Positions 56,214 to 64,000 of a stretch of 64,000 nt of DNA are shown here, in pieces; position 1 is the stretch's first letter, and each line of letters starts with the position of its first letter. Where the stretch lies: the NCBI RefSeq assembly GCF_030769565.1, contig NZ_JAVCAP010000004.1, positions 1 through 64,000 on the forward strand, written 5' to 3'. This DNA comes from Methylophilus aquaticus (lineage in GTDB: Bacteria; Pseudomonadota; Gammaproteobacteria; Burkholderiales; Methylophilaceae). The position numbers were made by a program, and so were the translations under genes. The notes under the pieces are model-generated. The model saw only the letters and a list, made by a program, of their open reading frames with translations, was not told the origin of the DNA and made no database searches.

Positions 56214-57606
56214 AAGAATTGAATTTTACCGTGAATTGACTGCCTGTGGTGTGTGTCTGTGGATGCCTTAAACCTGCAGAAATGGACACTTCTGCATCAT
56301 GATGTTCTGCAATTTCAGCCACAATTGCTAATCCCAAGCCACAGCCATTTCCCTGATTGGGGTCCAGGCGATGAAAACGCTCAAACACACGTTCTATTTG
56401 ATCCTCTGGAATGCCGATGCCGCTGTCGGTAACCTGCAATAGCAGTTGCTTGTCCGGTTTCCAGAGGCGTATTTGGATCACGCCTTGTTCGGGCGTATAT
56501 TCAATGGCGTTTTCTAGCAGGTTGTTGAGCATTTCGGAGAGCATCAGCGCGTCGCCCAAAATCTGGTCATGGCTGGTTTCAATCTGTACTTCCAATTCCA
56601 GTTGTTTGTCGGTGGCCGCGCCTATCCAGCGCGCACATTCTTCATGAATAATGCTGGTGAGAGACACAGGGTCTCGTCTGAGTTGTGTGCTGGCAGCATC
56701 TGTTCTGGCCATGCTCAGCAGCCGTTGAATCAGGTGTGACAGGCGTGTTGCACTGCGCAGCATAAAGCTGAGCGTTTCTCTTTGTGCCGGATGTTCTACA
56801 TTTCTGAGCGCTAGTTCTGCCTGGGTTTGCAGGCCTGCTATCGGTGTGCGTAGTTGGTGAGAGGCATCGGCAATAAATTGCTGCTGTTGTTGCATGCCGG
56901 TTTTAACGCGCTTAAGCAAACCATTCATGGCGTGAATCAATGGTTGCATTTCCAGCAGGGTAGTGTGTGTCTCTAGCGGGCTCAGGTCGCGGTGTGAGCG
57001 CTGATGCAAGGCTTCTTTAAGGTCATGCATGGGCTTGAGCGCAAAGTGAATGCCTATTTCAATGACGATAGCTGCCAACAGCATCATCAGCACTTGTGGC
57101 AACAGCATTTCTTCCACCATTTCTGCGACCATGGCATCACGTGTGCCGGTGGTTTCGGCCATTTCAATCAGAATGTTGCTTGCGTTAGCCGCGGCACTGA
57201 CTGGTAATGCAAAAGCGACTGCGCGTATAGGTTTGCCTTGAATGGCACTGTTAAAATAGACATGTTCATTGCTTGCTGGCAGCTTGGCTGGCAATGGTAA
57301 GGCTGGGCTGCCAGACACCAGGCTGCCATCCGGGGCCGTAATGCGCAGGTAAATGGTGTCGCCATCGTTGTAACTGAGCAAGTGGCTTGCCACTTCTGGC
57401 AGTTCAATTTTTACGCGATTATCAGCATCAATCACGACTTCGTCAGACAGTGCGAGTACCGTGCGTAACAATGCCTGATCGTAAGCCTGGGTTGCGTAGT
57501 GCAGGGCGCGTGAATAGGAAATGGCAGCAGAAAACCCAAGTACGGCCAGCATGGTTAACAACAGCCACAGGCGCAACTGGTTTTTGAGGGAGCTAGGGGC
57601 TTTCAT
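56146..57606 (-). CDS. Sensor histidine kinase, QseC/TctE-like
   Basis: The 486-residue kinase has two membrane helices (near 15-35 and 165-190) around a periplasmic sensor, a HAMP-like linker, the H-box FIADASHQLRTPIAGLQTQA and a HATPase (NLLENAIEYTPEQGV, DSGIGIPEDQIERVFERFHR, GCGLGLAIVAEIAEHH). The HAMP-to-kinase layout and sensor region (2CSK_N-like) resemble QseC/TctE. Its start overlaps the regulator stop by 4 bases, and its end overlaps DUF455 by 68 bases. The signal is unknown. Confidence 0.92.
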   Translation of the reverse strand: MKAPSSLKNQLRLWLLLTMLAVLGFSAAISYSRALHYATQAYDQALLRTVLALSDEVVIDADNRVKIELPEVASHLLSYNDGDTIYLRITAPDGSLVSGSPALPLPAKLPASNEHVYFNSAIQGKPIRAVAFALPVSAAANASNILIEMAETTGTRDAMVAEMVEEMLLPQVLMMLLAAIVIEIGIHFALKPMHDLKEALHQRSHRDLSPLETHTTLLEMQPLIHAMNGLLKRVKTGMQQQQQFIADASHQLRTPIAGLQTQAELALRNVEHPAQRETLSFMLRSATRLSHLIQRLLSMARTDAASTQLRRDPVSLTSIIHEECARWIGAATDKQLELEVQIETSHDQILGDALMLSEMLNNLLENAIEYTPEQGVIQIRLWKPDKQLLLQVTDSGIGIPEDQIERVFERFHRLDPNQGNGCGLGLAIVAEIAEHHDAEVSISAGLRHPQTHTTGSQFTVKFNSYDPLPENARLASADPQRPITKM

Positions 57607-58283
57607 GAGGCTGATGTTTGTTCCGCTTCAAGCAGATAGCCTAGTCCACGTATGGTACGCACTTTAGCACCACTCGGTTCTATTTTTTTTCGCAGTCGGT
57701 GAATGTAGACTTCAATGGCATTGTCTCCCAATGATTCATCCCAATTACACAGGGACTCCATGATCTGGTCTTTGGTAATGATTTTTCCCATACGCAGCAT
57801 TAAGGTCTCGAGTAAATGCAACTCGCGTGCAGAGAGGGTGATGGGTTGGTCGCCGATGCTCACCAGTTTGTTGGCAATATCCAGGTTAAGATTGGCACAT
57901 TGCAGGGGTAAATTATTGCCCAGTTTACTGCGGCGTATCAGTGCGCGCACTCTGGCTTCCAACTCTTCCAGATGAAAAGGTTTGGTTAAAAAGTCGTCTG
58001 CGCCCAAATCCAGTGCCTGGACTCTGGTGGCCACATCCTCTCTGGCCGTCAAGATCAGTACCGCTACTGGGTTGGCATGTTGCCTGAGATGCGACAGTAT
58101 TTGTTCGCCATCCATTGCAGGCAAGCCCAGATCAAGTATTACCAGGTCATATACGCCATCCTGTATGGCCCGCAGTGCCAGTTTGCCATCTGCCACATGA
58201 TCCACGGCATATTGCGCTTGCGTCAGCGCGCGTACCAGGCCGTTGGCAATCACAAAGTCATCTTCCACTATTAGTAAGCGCAT
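57603..58283 (-). CDS. OmpR-family response regulator, QseB/TctD-like
   Basis: The 226-residue regulator has a receiver domain (MRLLIVEDDFVIANGLVRAL, phospho-acceptor Asp in DLVILDLGLPAMDGEQIL, Lys in DDFLTKPF) and a winged helix (LSARELHLLETLMLRMGKII, NAIEVYIHRLRKKIEPSGAK). It leads the operon with the kinase. It is divergent from a small secreted protein gene, a likely target by position. Confidence 0.95.
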   Translation of the reverse strand: MRLLIVEDDFVIANGLVRALTQAQYAVDHVADGKLALRAIQDGVYDLVILDLGLPAMDGEQILSHLRQHANPVAVLILTAREDVATRVQALDLGADDFLTKPFHLEELEARVRALIRRSKLGNNLPLQCANLNLDIANKLVSIGDQPITLSARELHLLETLMLRMGKIITKDQIMESLCNWDESLGDNAIEVYIHRLRKKIEPSGAKVRTIRGLGYLLEAEQTSAS

Positions 58284-58467
58284 GCTAAATGGTTCCCAAG
58301 TTCAATCAACGCCAGTGTATCGCACTCTGCTGACTTTTCTGATTTGTAAGTTTCGTGCAAGAAAAGCGTAAGTTGCATGTAAGGCGCTTGGCGTATTGTT
58401 TCATCGTGGGCAGACAGATGGTGGCTCACACATGATCAAAATCATAATTGATTCAAGGAGCGAGACG

Positions 58468-58653
58468 ATGAAAACAACTGCATTGGCAATGTTGGGTCTA
58501 TTACTTTCACTGCATGTACTGGCCGGGACTAACCCATCCCCGCACGACCAGATTGAGATTAACAAGCATAGCAAGGTCGCCAAACACGCTGTCGCGCAGC
58601 CAGCGGTCAACTCTCAAAAGGAGCTTGATAAAAAGTCTGCGCAAAGCAAGTAA
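58468..58653 (+). CDS. Small secreted protein, unknown
   Basis: The 61-residue protein starts with a signal peptide (MKTTALAMLGLLLSLHVLAG) and has a short, lysine- and histidine-rich hydrophilic mature part (HDQIEINKHSKVAKHAVAQP). CAAGGAG stands 7 bases before the ATG. It is divergent from the OmpR-type regulator gene with 184 bases between them. No family recognised. Two hairpins follow. Confidence 0.65.
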   Translation: MKTTALAMLGLLLSLHVLAGTNPSPHDQIEINKHSKVAKHAVAQPAVNSQKELDKKSAQSK

Positions 58654-58661
58654 GTCATGAC

Positions 58662-58701
58662 TTCGGGGGGTGACCGAATTCCCTGCGGGATACTCCCCGA
58701 A
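58662..58701 (+). repeat. Hairpin after the small secreted protein gene
   Basis: TTCGGGG (58662-58668) pairs with CCCCGAA (58695-58701), with a second inner stem ATTCCC/GGGAT. There is no T-run behind it. It could protect the 3' end or be a small structured RNA. Confidence 0.4.
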
Positions 58702-58735
58702 TGATTGATTGTTTCATGTGTATCCTCTCACATTC

Positions 58736-58761
58736 GCCACGCTTCATGCGTGGCTTTTTTT
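58736..58761 (+). terminator. Terminator of the small secreted protein gene
   Basis: GCCACGC, loop TTCAT, GCGTGGC followed by seven T. Clear intrinsic terminator, 80 bases after the stop codon. Confidence 0.85.
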
Positions 58762-58778
58762 GTGCTGTGAGAGGGCGA

Positions 58779-59657
58779 TTATTTTAAAGGCAGAGGATCC
58801 AGTACACCAGCTTTCATGTCTGGCACCAAAAGATGTTTGCCGTCATGGCTCAATGCAATATCCGCAGCGGACTGGTAGCCTTCCTTGATCAGGGTGATGG
58901 TATGGTCCGAATTGACGCGGAATACCTTGCCTGACTTCCAGTCGCTGACATAAATCGTTCCATCGGTTTGTTTCACGATCCCGTCACCGCCGCCGAAGCC
59001 ATTGGCCACTTCTGTCAGCTGTTTGTTCGCCAGTGTATAGTCATACAACACGCCGGAAGTGAAATCCAGCATCAGCAAATGCGTGCCCTTGGCATCAGAC
59101 AACAAGCCATTCGGCGCGAGAATGCGCGGATCCTGGTTGCCATCTATCAGTAAGCTCAATGTGTGGTTGGGGGTGATTTTATACACCGCGCCGCCGTTGC
59201 CAGCACCCATGATATCCCCGCTGTCACTGACATACAGATTGCCATGTGCATCGACATCCAGATCATTCAAAAATTGGGGTATTCTTGGAAAGTCTACGGC
59301 GGCTACAAACACTTCGGCCTTGGCCGGTTTGTGGTCAAGCGCCACACGCAGAATTTTTGTTTTGTCCGCGATATAAAGCATTTTTCCTGAGATAGCCAGG
59401 CCTTTGGGATCATCCAAGCCCTTGATCAGGACTGTATTTTTGCCATGATCAATGACGCGAATCTGACCATCCCCATCCTTACCAAATTCATTGATTTCTG
59501 ATACATAGATTTTGCCATCCGTGTCCTGGACGACCGATTCAGGGGTGAGTAATCCCTTGACTGGCTCCAGCGCCTGCGCATACAACTGAGGACTGCTGCC
59601 GAGTAGCAGTACAGGTAATAGTTGACGCAGGTATCGTGCGTAATTTTGCAAAGGCAT
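58779..59657 (-). CDS. Secreted NHL/SMP-30-like beta-propeller protein
   Basis: The 292-residue periplasmic protein has a signal peptide (LLPVLLLGSSPQLYAQA) and repeated propeller blades with the D-G-x-I/L-Y-V-S pattern: DTDGKIYVSEINE, VDAHGNLYVSDSGD, QTDGTIYVSDWKSGK, SHDGKHLLVPDMKAG. It resembles gluconolactonase/SMP-30 and NHL propellers; the substrate is unknown. It is the last gene of the minus-strand cluster with a PQQ-type dehydrogenase and flavocytochrome c. Confidence 0.82.
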   Translation of the reverse strand: MPLQNYARYLRQLLPVLLLGSSPQLYAQALEPVKGLLTPESVVQDTDGKIYVSEINEFGKDGDGQIRVIDHGKNTVLIKGLDDPKGLAISGKMLYIADKTKILRVALDHKPAKAEVFVAAVDFPRIPQFLNDLDVDAHGNLYVSDSGDIMGAGNGGAVYKITPNHTLSLLIDGNQDPRILAPNGLLSDAKGTHLLMLDFTSGVLYDYTLANKQLTEVANGFGGGDGIVKQTDGTIYVSDWKSGKVFRVNSDHTITLIKEGYQSAADIALSHDGKHLLVPDMKAGVLDPLPLK

Positions 59658-59665
59658 ACAGTCTC

Positions 59666-60250
59666 CTAAAAAAAGAGTTTGGGTTGGCTTAACGTATCAA
59701 TACTGGTGCACAAGGCTTGATACGTTTGTACGGGGGCCTGCGCTACAGACTGCTGGAAAGCTGTGCTTTGCTGCAACTGCTGAATGATCTGGTCAAATGC
59801 TTGCTGGTAGGATTGATGCGTGAAATATTCAACATTGTGCGTTAGCCAGCCGCGTGACTGGCCCTGGCCTTTGACGGTCATCAGCGGTTTGCCAAGTGCA
59901 CTGTCCGCCGCTGACTGGGTATACACTTTGGCTGTGATTTCACTGTAAAAGACCCCGGTTTGCGGGTTGTAAAACATATTGGGTTCGATGACTACCAGTG
60001 CCTGGCCTTTGGCTTCTGTCTCACAACTTGAAGTGGTAAAGTGTTGCGACTGAAAACTGCTTAGTCCAACAGCTTCGGCTGCCTCAGCGCGGTTATGCCA
60101 ATAGTTTAGATAGGGGTTTAATAGTCGCACTGGGTGTTTATAAAAAGACTCAGGTACCTGAATGACTAAGGAAGAACTGGTTTCTGCCATGGCGCCATGC
60201 CAGGTTAATGTGAGCAGCAGTGTGCTCACGGTAAGCGTAAAAAATTTCAT
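59666..60250 (-). CDS. Secreted protein, unknown
   Basis: The 194-residue protein has a signal peptide (FFTLTVSTLLLTLTWHGAMA) and no motif I recognise. Two cysteines (SSCETEAKG and ALCTSIDTL) could form a disulfide. It ends 8 bases before the beta-propeller gene and follows the PQQ-type dehydrogenase by 50 bases, so it belongs to the same periplasmic cluster. Function unknown. Confidence 0.7.
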   Translation of the reverse strand: MKFFTLTVSTLLLTLTWHGAMAETSSSLVIQVPESFYKHPVRLLNPYLNYWHNRAEAAEAVGLSSFQSQHFTTSSCETEAKGQALVVIEPNMFYNPQTGVFYSEITAKVYTQSAADSALGKPLMTVKGQGQSRGWLTHNVEYFTHQSYQQAFDQIIQQLQQSTAFQQSVAQAPVQTYQALCTSIDTLSQPKLFF

Positions 60251-60300
60251 GTTAAAAACTCCTTCAAAAACGCTGGTCAGGGTGTGATTAAATTGGGTTA

Positions 60301-61482
60301 TTAACGCCTGCGAATGCGGTATATCCAGCCGGTTTTATCGTCACTCACATAAAGCCATCCATCAGGACCCACAATCACGTCCACTGGCCTGCCCCAGGCT
60401 TGGGTGCCTTGCAGCCAACCTGTCACAAAAGGAAAGGCTGCCACTGGTTGCTGGTTCCTGAATTGTACACGTAGCAGCGCATAACCACTGGGCTGTTTAC
60501 GATTCCATGATCCATGCAGTGCAACTATGGCATCTGGTTGGTAATCCGCTGGAAATTTACTGTTGTGTAAAAAACTGATGCCTATGGGCGTGCTGTGGGC
60601 TGGAAACATCAGTGCAGGTGCTTGCGAGACAGCACAAGTATTCGAATCACTTGTGAAATTAGGGTCCTGAAACAGCTTGTCAGGTTGCGCAAGATTGCCC
60701 CAGCAATAAGGCCAGCCATAGTGTTTACCGGCCTCTATGCGATTTAAATGTTCAGGAGGAGTGTCGTCGTTGATCTGCCCGTTTTTCACGGCACTGCGGT
60801 TATCAGCCCCTTCATTGGTGGCAAACATCTCGCCAGTTTGCGGGTGCCATGCCAGCCCCTGGCTATTACGCAGTCCATGCGCCCAGATGGCGCTTTGCGT
60901 ATGACGACCAACGGTCAGCAGAGCGCCTGCTGGACGGCCATCCTGCGTAAACCTGAGCAAAGTGGCCCGCATGGGGTTGTCTTCGACACACACATTGCAA
61001 CTGGAACCTACATTCACAAATATATCGCCTGTTGGTGAAACTTTTACCGACTTTAAGCCGTGGCCGCCGGCAGGCAGGTTGCGTATGAATGGAACAGGTG
61101 CGGACCAGCCATCATTGTGTCGATGTAATCTGACAATGCCAGTTTGTTCGGCGACGAGTAAATCCTCTTGCAGCAGGTCAATCCCATTCGGTGCGTTTAA
61201 TCCTTGCGCAATGACGATACTGTTTCCTGCCGTATCCAACTGTAACACACGCCCGGTATTGACAAGCGTGACGTACAGATTGCCCTGTTTATCGAAGATC
61301 ATCATGCGCGGCATGCCGTGTTGGCTGACATCTGCAAACCGCTCTAATTTGAATCCATCCGGCACTTGCAGGCTGGATAAAGATGCATCTACCTCTGGTG
61401 ATTGGGCGCGTACATAATGCAAGCTGACGGCAAAAATCACACTGGTGCATACCATTGCCACTAGTGTTGACAGTTTGATCAT
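60301..61482 (-). CDS. PQQ-dependent sugar dehydrogenase (sorbosone dehydrogenase-like)
   Basis: The 393-residue secreted protein has an N-terminal signal or anchor segment (MIKLSTLVAMVCTSVIFAVS) and a six-bladed glucose/sorbosone dehydrogenase propeller: VSPTGDIFVNVGSSCNVC, WAHGLRNSQGLAWHPQTGEM, EAGKHYGWPYCWG, ALHGSWNRKQPSG, GRPVDVIVGPDGWLYVSDDK. The family oxidises aldoses or related sugars with PQQ. Several of these proteins have no proven substrate. The start at 61482 fits the signal; 61515 is an alternative. The repeat element lies just upstream. Confidence 0.85.
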   Translation of the reverse strand: MIKLSTLVAMVCTSVIFAVSLHYVRAQSPEVDASLSSLQVPDGFKLERFADVSQHGMPRMMIFDKQGNLYVTLVNTGRVLQLDTAGNSIVIAQGLNAPNGIDLLQEDLLVAEQTGIVRLHRHNDGWSAPVPFIRNLPAGGHGLKSVKVSPTGDIFVNVGSSCNVCVEDNPMRATLLRFTQDGRPAGALLTVGRHTQSAIWAHGLRNSQGLAWHPQTGEMFATNEGADNRSAVKNGQINDDTPPEHLNRIEAGKHYGWPYCWGNLAQPDKLFQDPNFTSDSNTCAVSQAPALMFPAHSTPIGISFLHNSKFPADYQPDAIVALHGSWNRKQPSGYALLRVQFRNQQPVAAFPFVTGWLQGTQAWGRPVDVIVGPDGWLYVSDDKTGWIYRIRRR

Positions 61483-61539
61483 GTGCGATGTTGAGTCATC
61501 TTTTGTTATACGCATGCGAACTTGTGAGGAGTATCTATG

Positions 61540-61687
61540 TTTAGGGCGCCTCTATTCATTCAAATTGCTAAGCAAGCCTTGGCGCGATTAAAAAATTAGA
61601 CGCTGCATATAGTGGATATGTAAGGAGAAAATTTTTATGCGCAACGCAGTATCGCAACGGAATTTGAATGAATAGAGGTGCCCTTTA
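61540..61687 (+). mobile_element. Miniature inverted-repeat element, copy 2
   Basis: The body is 61544-61683 (140 bp) with 23-bp inverted ends (left GGGCGCCTCTATTCATTCAA; right end nearly its complement) and a 4-bp target duplication TTTA. The interior matches copy 1 at 47.2 kb read on the other strand. It sits between the flavoprotein gene (ends 61710) and the PQQ-type dehydrogenase gene, so it splits a likely operon. Confidence 0.8.
61637..61675 (+). other. Twelve-codon ORF inside repeat copy 2
   Basis: ATG at 61637 has AAGGAG 9 bases upstream and encodes MRNAVSQRNLNE, almost the same as in copy 1. The stop falls in the terminal repeat. Translation is unproven. Confidence 0.3.
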
Positions 61688-61709
61688 CTTCGAGGCTTGT
61701 AATCACCAA

Positions 61710-62999
61710 TTAGTTCAGCGTATCTGTCCAGATATTTTGTGCCCAAGCTTGCGCAAAATCTCCTTCCTGCACCGAGGCTTGTAAAGATACGCCCCCGCCC
61801 TCTGCTGAAACCATGGTTTTTTTCTGCGCATCATAGCGATAGACATTTGCCACATGGATGGCTTGTTTGTCATCGACAAAGCTGTAGCAGGTGTTGGCAA
61901 ATACGGGCAGCGGATTGGGCGATTGTCCTGCCAGCATGTCCACAATGGCTGCGGCACAGATTTTGGCCTGTGAAGTCGCCATGTGTGCAGACTTGGGCAG
62001 CCCGGCGGAAATGCTGTCACCAATGATATGAATGTCCGGATGTGCACTGGAAGCATACGTCACAAAATCGACCTCGCACCAGCGCTGATCGACATTGTTT
62101 AAGCCTGCCGATTGTGCAATTTTGCCAGCCAGTTGCGGCGGAATCACATTCAGCACATCTGCCTGCACCTGTTCAAAATCTGTTTTAACTGTCTTTTTGA
62201 CAGGATCCAGCAAGATAATTTCACTGTTATTGTGGTACTCAATGAGGCCGTCATACTGATTTTTGAAGCTTTGCAGAAACAGCCCTTTTTTTGAGGTGAT
62301 ATCCGGATTGGCATCCAGAATAATCACTTTGCTGCGTGGTTTTGCCTGTTTGAAATAATGTGCCACCTGGCAAGCGCGTTCATAAGGGCCGGGCGGGCAG
62401 CGGTAAGGGCCTCTGGGAATGGTCATGACAAAATTGCCGCCATCAGGCATGCTTTCCAGTTGCTGGCGCAGTTGCAGTGTTTGCTTGCCTGCTTTCCATG
62501 CGTGCGGAATATCCGCGACTGGTATCGCCATACCAGGAATATGGCTGTAATCAAAGTCTACGCCTGGCGCCAGGATCAGTTTGTCATAAGCCAGCGTTCC
62601 CCGGCTTAATTGTAATTGCCTGTTCTGCACGTCAATGGCGATCGCGCTGTCTTTTACCCAGTTTATCCCATGACGCTTTCTAGCCGTTTGGTACGAAAAA
62701 CTCAGGTCATCCAGTGTTTTGCTGCCACCCAGTACCAGGTTGCTTTGCGGGCAGGAAACGAATTGGGAATTGGGTTCTACGAGGGTGACAGCAATATTGC
62801 CACCACTCCAGTCACGCAGATACTTGGCTGCAGTCAATCCGGCAAAGCCTGCACCAATCACGACCACATGCCCCAGTGGCGGCCTGCTTGCGCGACCAAA
62901 GGCGGGGAGTCCGGCAAAGGCCAGTCCACCATAAATCACTGCGCGGACAAATTGTCTGCGGGATGCAGCGGAAAGATTATGTTGCGGGAATTCACGCAT
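61710..62999 (-). CDS. fccB: Flavocytochrome c sulfide dehydrogenase, flavoprotein subunit
   Basis: The 429-residue enzyme oxidises sulfide in the periplasm. A Tat signal is present (SRRQFVRAVIYGG). The FAD fold opens VVVIGAGFAGLTAAKYLRDW; FVSCPQSNLVLGG holds the cysteine that binds FAD covalently in this family. The redox cysteines are in YRCPPGPYERAC and, near the end, NTCYSFV. It overlaps the cytochrome gene by one base, as the FccA/FccB pair should. Variants of the family are called SoxF. Confidence 0.92.
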   Translation of the reverse strand: MREFPQHNLSAASRRQFVRAVIYGGLAFAGLPAFGRASRPPLGHVVVIGAGFAGLTAAKYLRDWSGGNIAVTLVEPNSQFVSCPQSNLVLGGSKTLDDLSFSYQTARKRHGINWVKDSAIAIDVQNRQLQLSRGTLAYDKLILAPGVDFDYSHIPGMAIPVADIPHAWKAGKQTLQLRQQLESMPDGGNFVMTIPRGPYRCPPGPYERACQVAHYFKQAKPRSKVIILDANPDITSKKGLFLQSFKNQYDGLIEYHNNSEIILLDPVKKTVKTDFEQVQADVLNVIPPQLAGKIAQSAGLNNVDQRWCEVDFVTYASSAHPDIHIIGDSISAGLPKSAHMATSQAKICAAAIVDMLAGQSPNPLPVFANTCYSFVDDKQAIHVANVYRYDAQKKTMVSAEGGGVSLQASVQEGDFAQAWAQNIWTDTLN

Positions 63000-63349
63000 T
63001 ATTGTGCTCCCTGAAAGGTTTGATGCGGCAACGGAGTTGGTGTGCGCCGTGGTTGTGCTGCAAAATAGGAGGCCAATGCCGAAATCTCGTCATTGGTCAA
63101 TCCTTTGGCATGATGGTGCATCACGGTCGATGGTACAGATCCATCTTTAAAGCCTTGCATGCGCTGGATAAAATAATCCTGGTTCAACGCGGCCAGGGTG
63201 GGGGTGACGCCCATGCTGTTTCCTTGTGGGCCGTGGCAGGCAGCACAGGAGGCTGCCAGTGGTATGGCTGGATCGATTGCGTAACAGATATTCGAGCCAA
63301 GCAGCATGCATAAAAGGCTCCATGCAGTGGCTTTAAAGTGACTTTTCAT
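62999..63349 (-). CDS. fccA: Cytochrome c subunit of flavocytochrome c (monohaem)
   Basis: The 116-residue protein has a signal peptide (WSLLCMLLGSNICYA) and one haem motif SCAACHGPQGN with a Met ligand in the region FIQRMQGFKDGSVPSTVMHH. The fold is a class I cytochrome of the c4/SoxE type. Allochromatium FccA is dihaem; this one is monohaem. It hands electrons from the flavoprotein encoded next to the respiratory chain. Confidence 0.9.
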   Translation of the reverse strand: MKSHFKATAWSLLCMLLGSNICYAIDPAIPLAASCAACHGPQGNSMGVTPTLAALNQDYFIQRMQGFKDGSVPSTVMHHHAKGLTNDEISALASYFAAQPRRTPTPLPHQTFQGAQ

Positions 63350-63494
63350 CTCTTCCCCCGAAAGTTGTAAACCAACCTGAATGATGTTTGTATTTTAAAG
63401 CCGGTTTGATAAAAGTGTGTGACCATCGTTACATAGTGGACACAATACTGGCTTGAGCTTTGTAAGTGACCATCTTGTGATCCTCACATAAAAA

Positions 63495-63519
63495 AACGGC
63501 CATGCATTGCATGACCGTT
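63495..63519 (-). terminator. Terminator of the ankyrin gene
   Basis: On the minus strand AACGGTCATGCAATGCATGG continues into CCGTTTTTTTAT, a stem with one mismatch and a seven-T tract, 30 bases after the ankyrin gene stop. Confidence 0.8.
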
Positions 63520-63547
63520 CTGATTCAGTGCACTTCGATAGCTACGC

Positions 63548-64000
63548 TTAGAAGCATTTTTCTTCCTGGCAGCCATCATCTTTGGTGCCCAGTTGTGTCA
63601 ACAGATCCACCATAGGCTGATTTTTCTCTTCTTTAAAGTAACGCATCAGAGAAACGTTACCTTTCAGCTTTTTATTGACATCAGCACCAATGGAGGCCAG
63701 ATATTTCATGGTAGCCGTGTCGCCAATAAACGCCGCCATATGAAAAGCGGTGTTGTTGCTGGCAGGATGCACATAGTCTTTGTCAGCGCCTTTGGAAATC
63801 AGATATTTCACAACATCCAGACGCCCTTTGGAGGCTGCCATTTGCAGTGGCTCCCACGCGAAAAATTTCTGATTCACCAGTGACGGTTCTGCCTCTACAA
63901 ACTTTTTAACGACTTTGACATTGCCACCTGTCAGTGCTTCGGTAAACTCCATGTAATCCTCATCACTCAGAGCAAAAGCCTGTAAAGCGAATGACAGGGA
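63548..64000 (-). CDS. Secreted ankyrin-repeat protein (5' end outside window)
   Basis: About 150 residues are visible and the frame stays open to the window edge, where SLSFALQAFALSDEDY reads like the end of a signal peptide just before an internal methionine. Three ankyrin repeats follow (FAWEPLQMAASKGRLDVVKY, NNTAFHMAAFIGDTATMKYL and a third degenerate one). The C-terminus holds two cysteines (DGCQEEKCF). The true start lies to the right of 64000. Confidence 0.85.
   Translation of the reverse strand, partial: SLSFALQAFALSDEDYMEFTEALTGGNVKVVKKFVEAEPSLVNQKFFAWEPLQMAASKGRLDVVKYLISKGADKDYVHPASNNTAFHMAAFIGDTATMKYLASIGADVNKKLKGNVSLMRYFKEEKNQPMVDLLTQLGTKDDGCQEEKCF

Overview
The window looks like the chromosome of a methylotrophic betaproteobacterium, most likely Methylophilaceae (Methylophilus/Methylotenera/Methylovorus type). 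This rests on gene content and order: ETF with ETF-ubiquinone oxidoreductase but no visible beta-oxidation genes, PEP carboxylase, several c-type cytochromes, and typical betaproteobacterial housekeeping blocks (ftsY-ftsE-ftsX, rsmD-coaD-fdx, lolC/E-lolD-comEC-exbB-exbD-msbA-lpxK-kdsB). It is an inference; no rRNA or tRNA gene is visible to test it.

The left edge (1-3.6 kb) is foreign in character and the most remarkable part. A large, visibly AT-rich gene on the minus strand encodes a Cas13b-type RNA-guided RNase (type VI-B CRISPR effector) with two HEPN R-x4-H motifs near its two ends and many family-specific blocks. Fifteen bases after its stop a second small gene begins with its own ribosome binding site, but it is cut off after about 29 codons by the end of an IS3-family insertion sequence that runs out of the window. 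No CRISPR array and no cas1/cas2 are in the window; an array, if present, would lie beyond the insertion sequence.

3.7-8.1 kb: an NCS1-permease/hybrid histidine kinase fusion with a nine-cysteine linker, and its LuxR-type response regulator. 8.2-14.4 kb: outer membrane barrel, TPR protein, DHA2 drug exporter, CorC-like transporter, YccF, GNAT and ferredoxin-NADP reductase. 14.4-18.8 kb: etfAB, a divergent LysR regulator and ETF-QO, a dehydrogenase-to-quinone electron route. 18.85-19.7 kb: a gene-free block of nested inverted repeats. 19.7-28.1 kb: ftsX-ftsE-ftsY, two M16 peptidases (one apparently inactive), rsmD, coaD, ferredoxin, gloA and small unknowns. 28.5-31.6 kb: ppc and a CsbD protein.

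31.9-41.2 kb is an envelope block: Lol lipoprotein export, ComEC, ExbBD, MsbA, LpxK, a Trm112-like protein and KdsB. 41.3-47.1 kb: a PEP-CTERM-like protein, a DMT-like membrane protein, P-II, NAD synthetase, an ankyrin protein and sucCD. 47.3-53.6 kb is a respiratory island: two cytochrome bd-like membrane subunits, each ending in a c-type haem domain, a DUF2244-like protein, a RegB/RegA redox two-component system and a third membrane protein with a c-type haem. 53.7-58.7 kb: serB, cspA with a second IF-1, a DUF455 ferritin-like protein, a QseBC-like two-component system and a small secreted protein. 58.8-63.4 kb: a periplasmic oxidative cluster (two beta-propeller proteins, a secreted unknown, flavocytochrome c sulfide dehydrogenase). 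The window ends in a partial ankyrin-repeat gene.

Two copies of a 140-bp miniature inverted-repeat element with clean 4-bp target duplications lie at 47.2 and 61.5 kb in opposite orientations.
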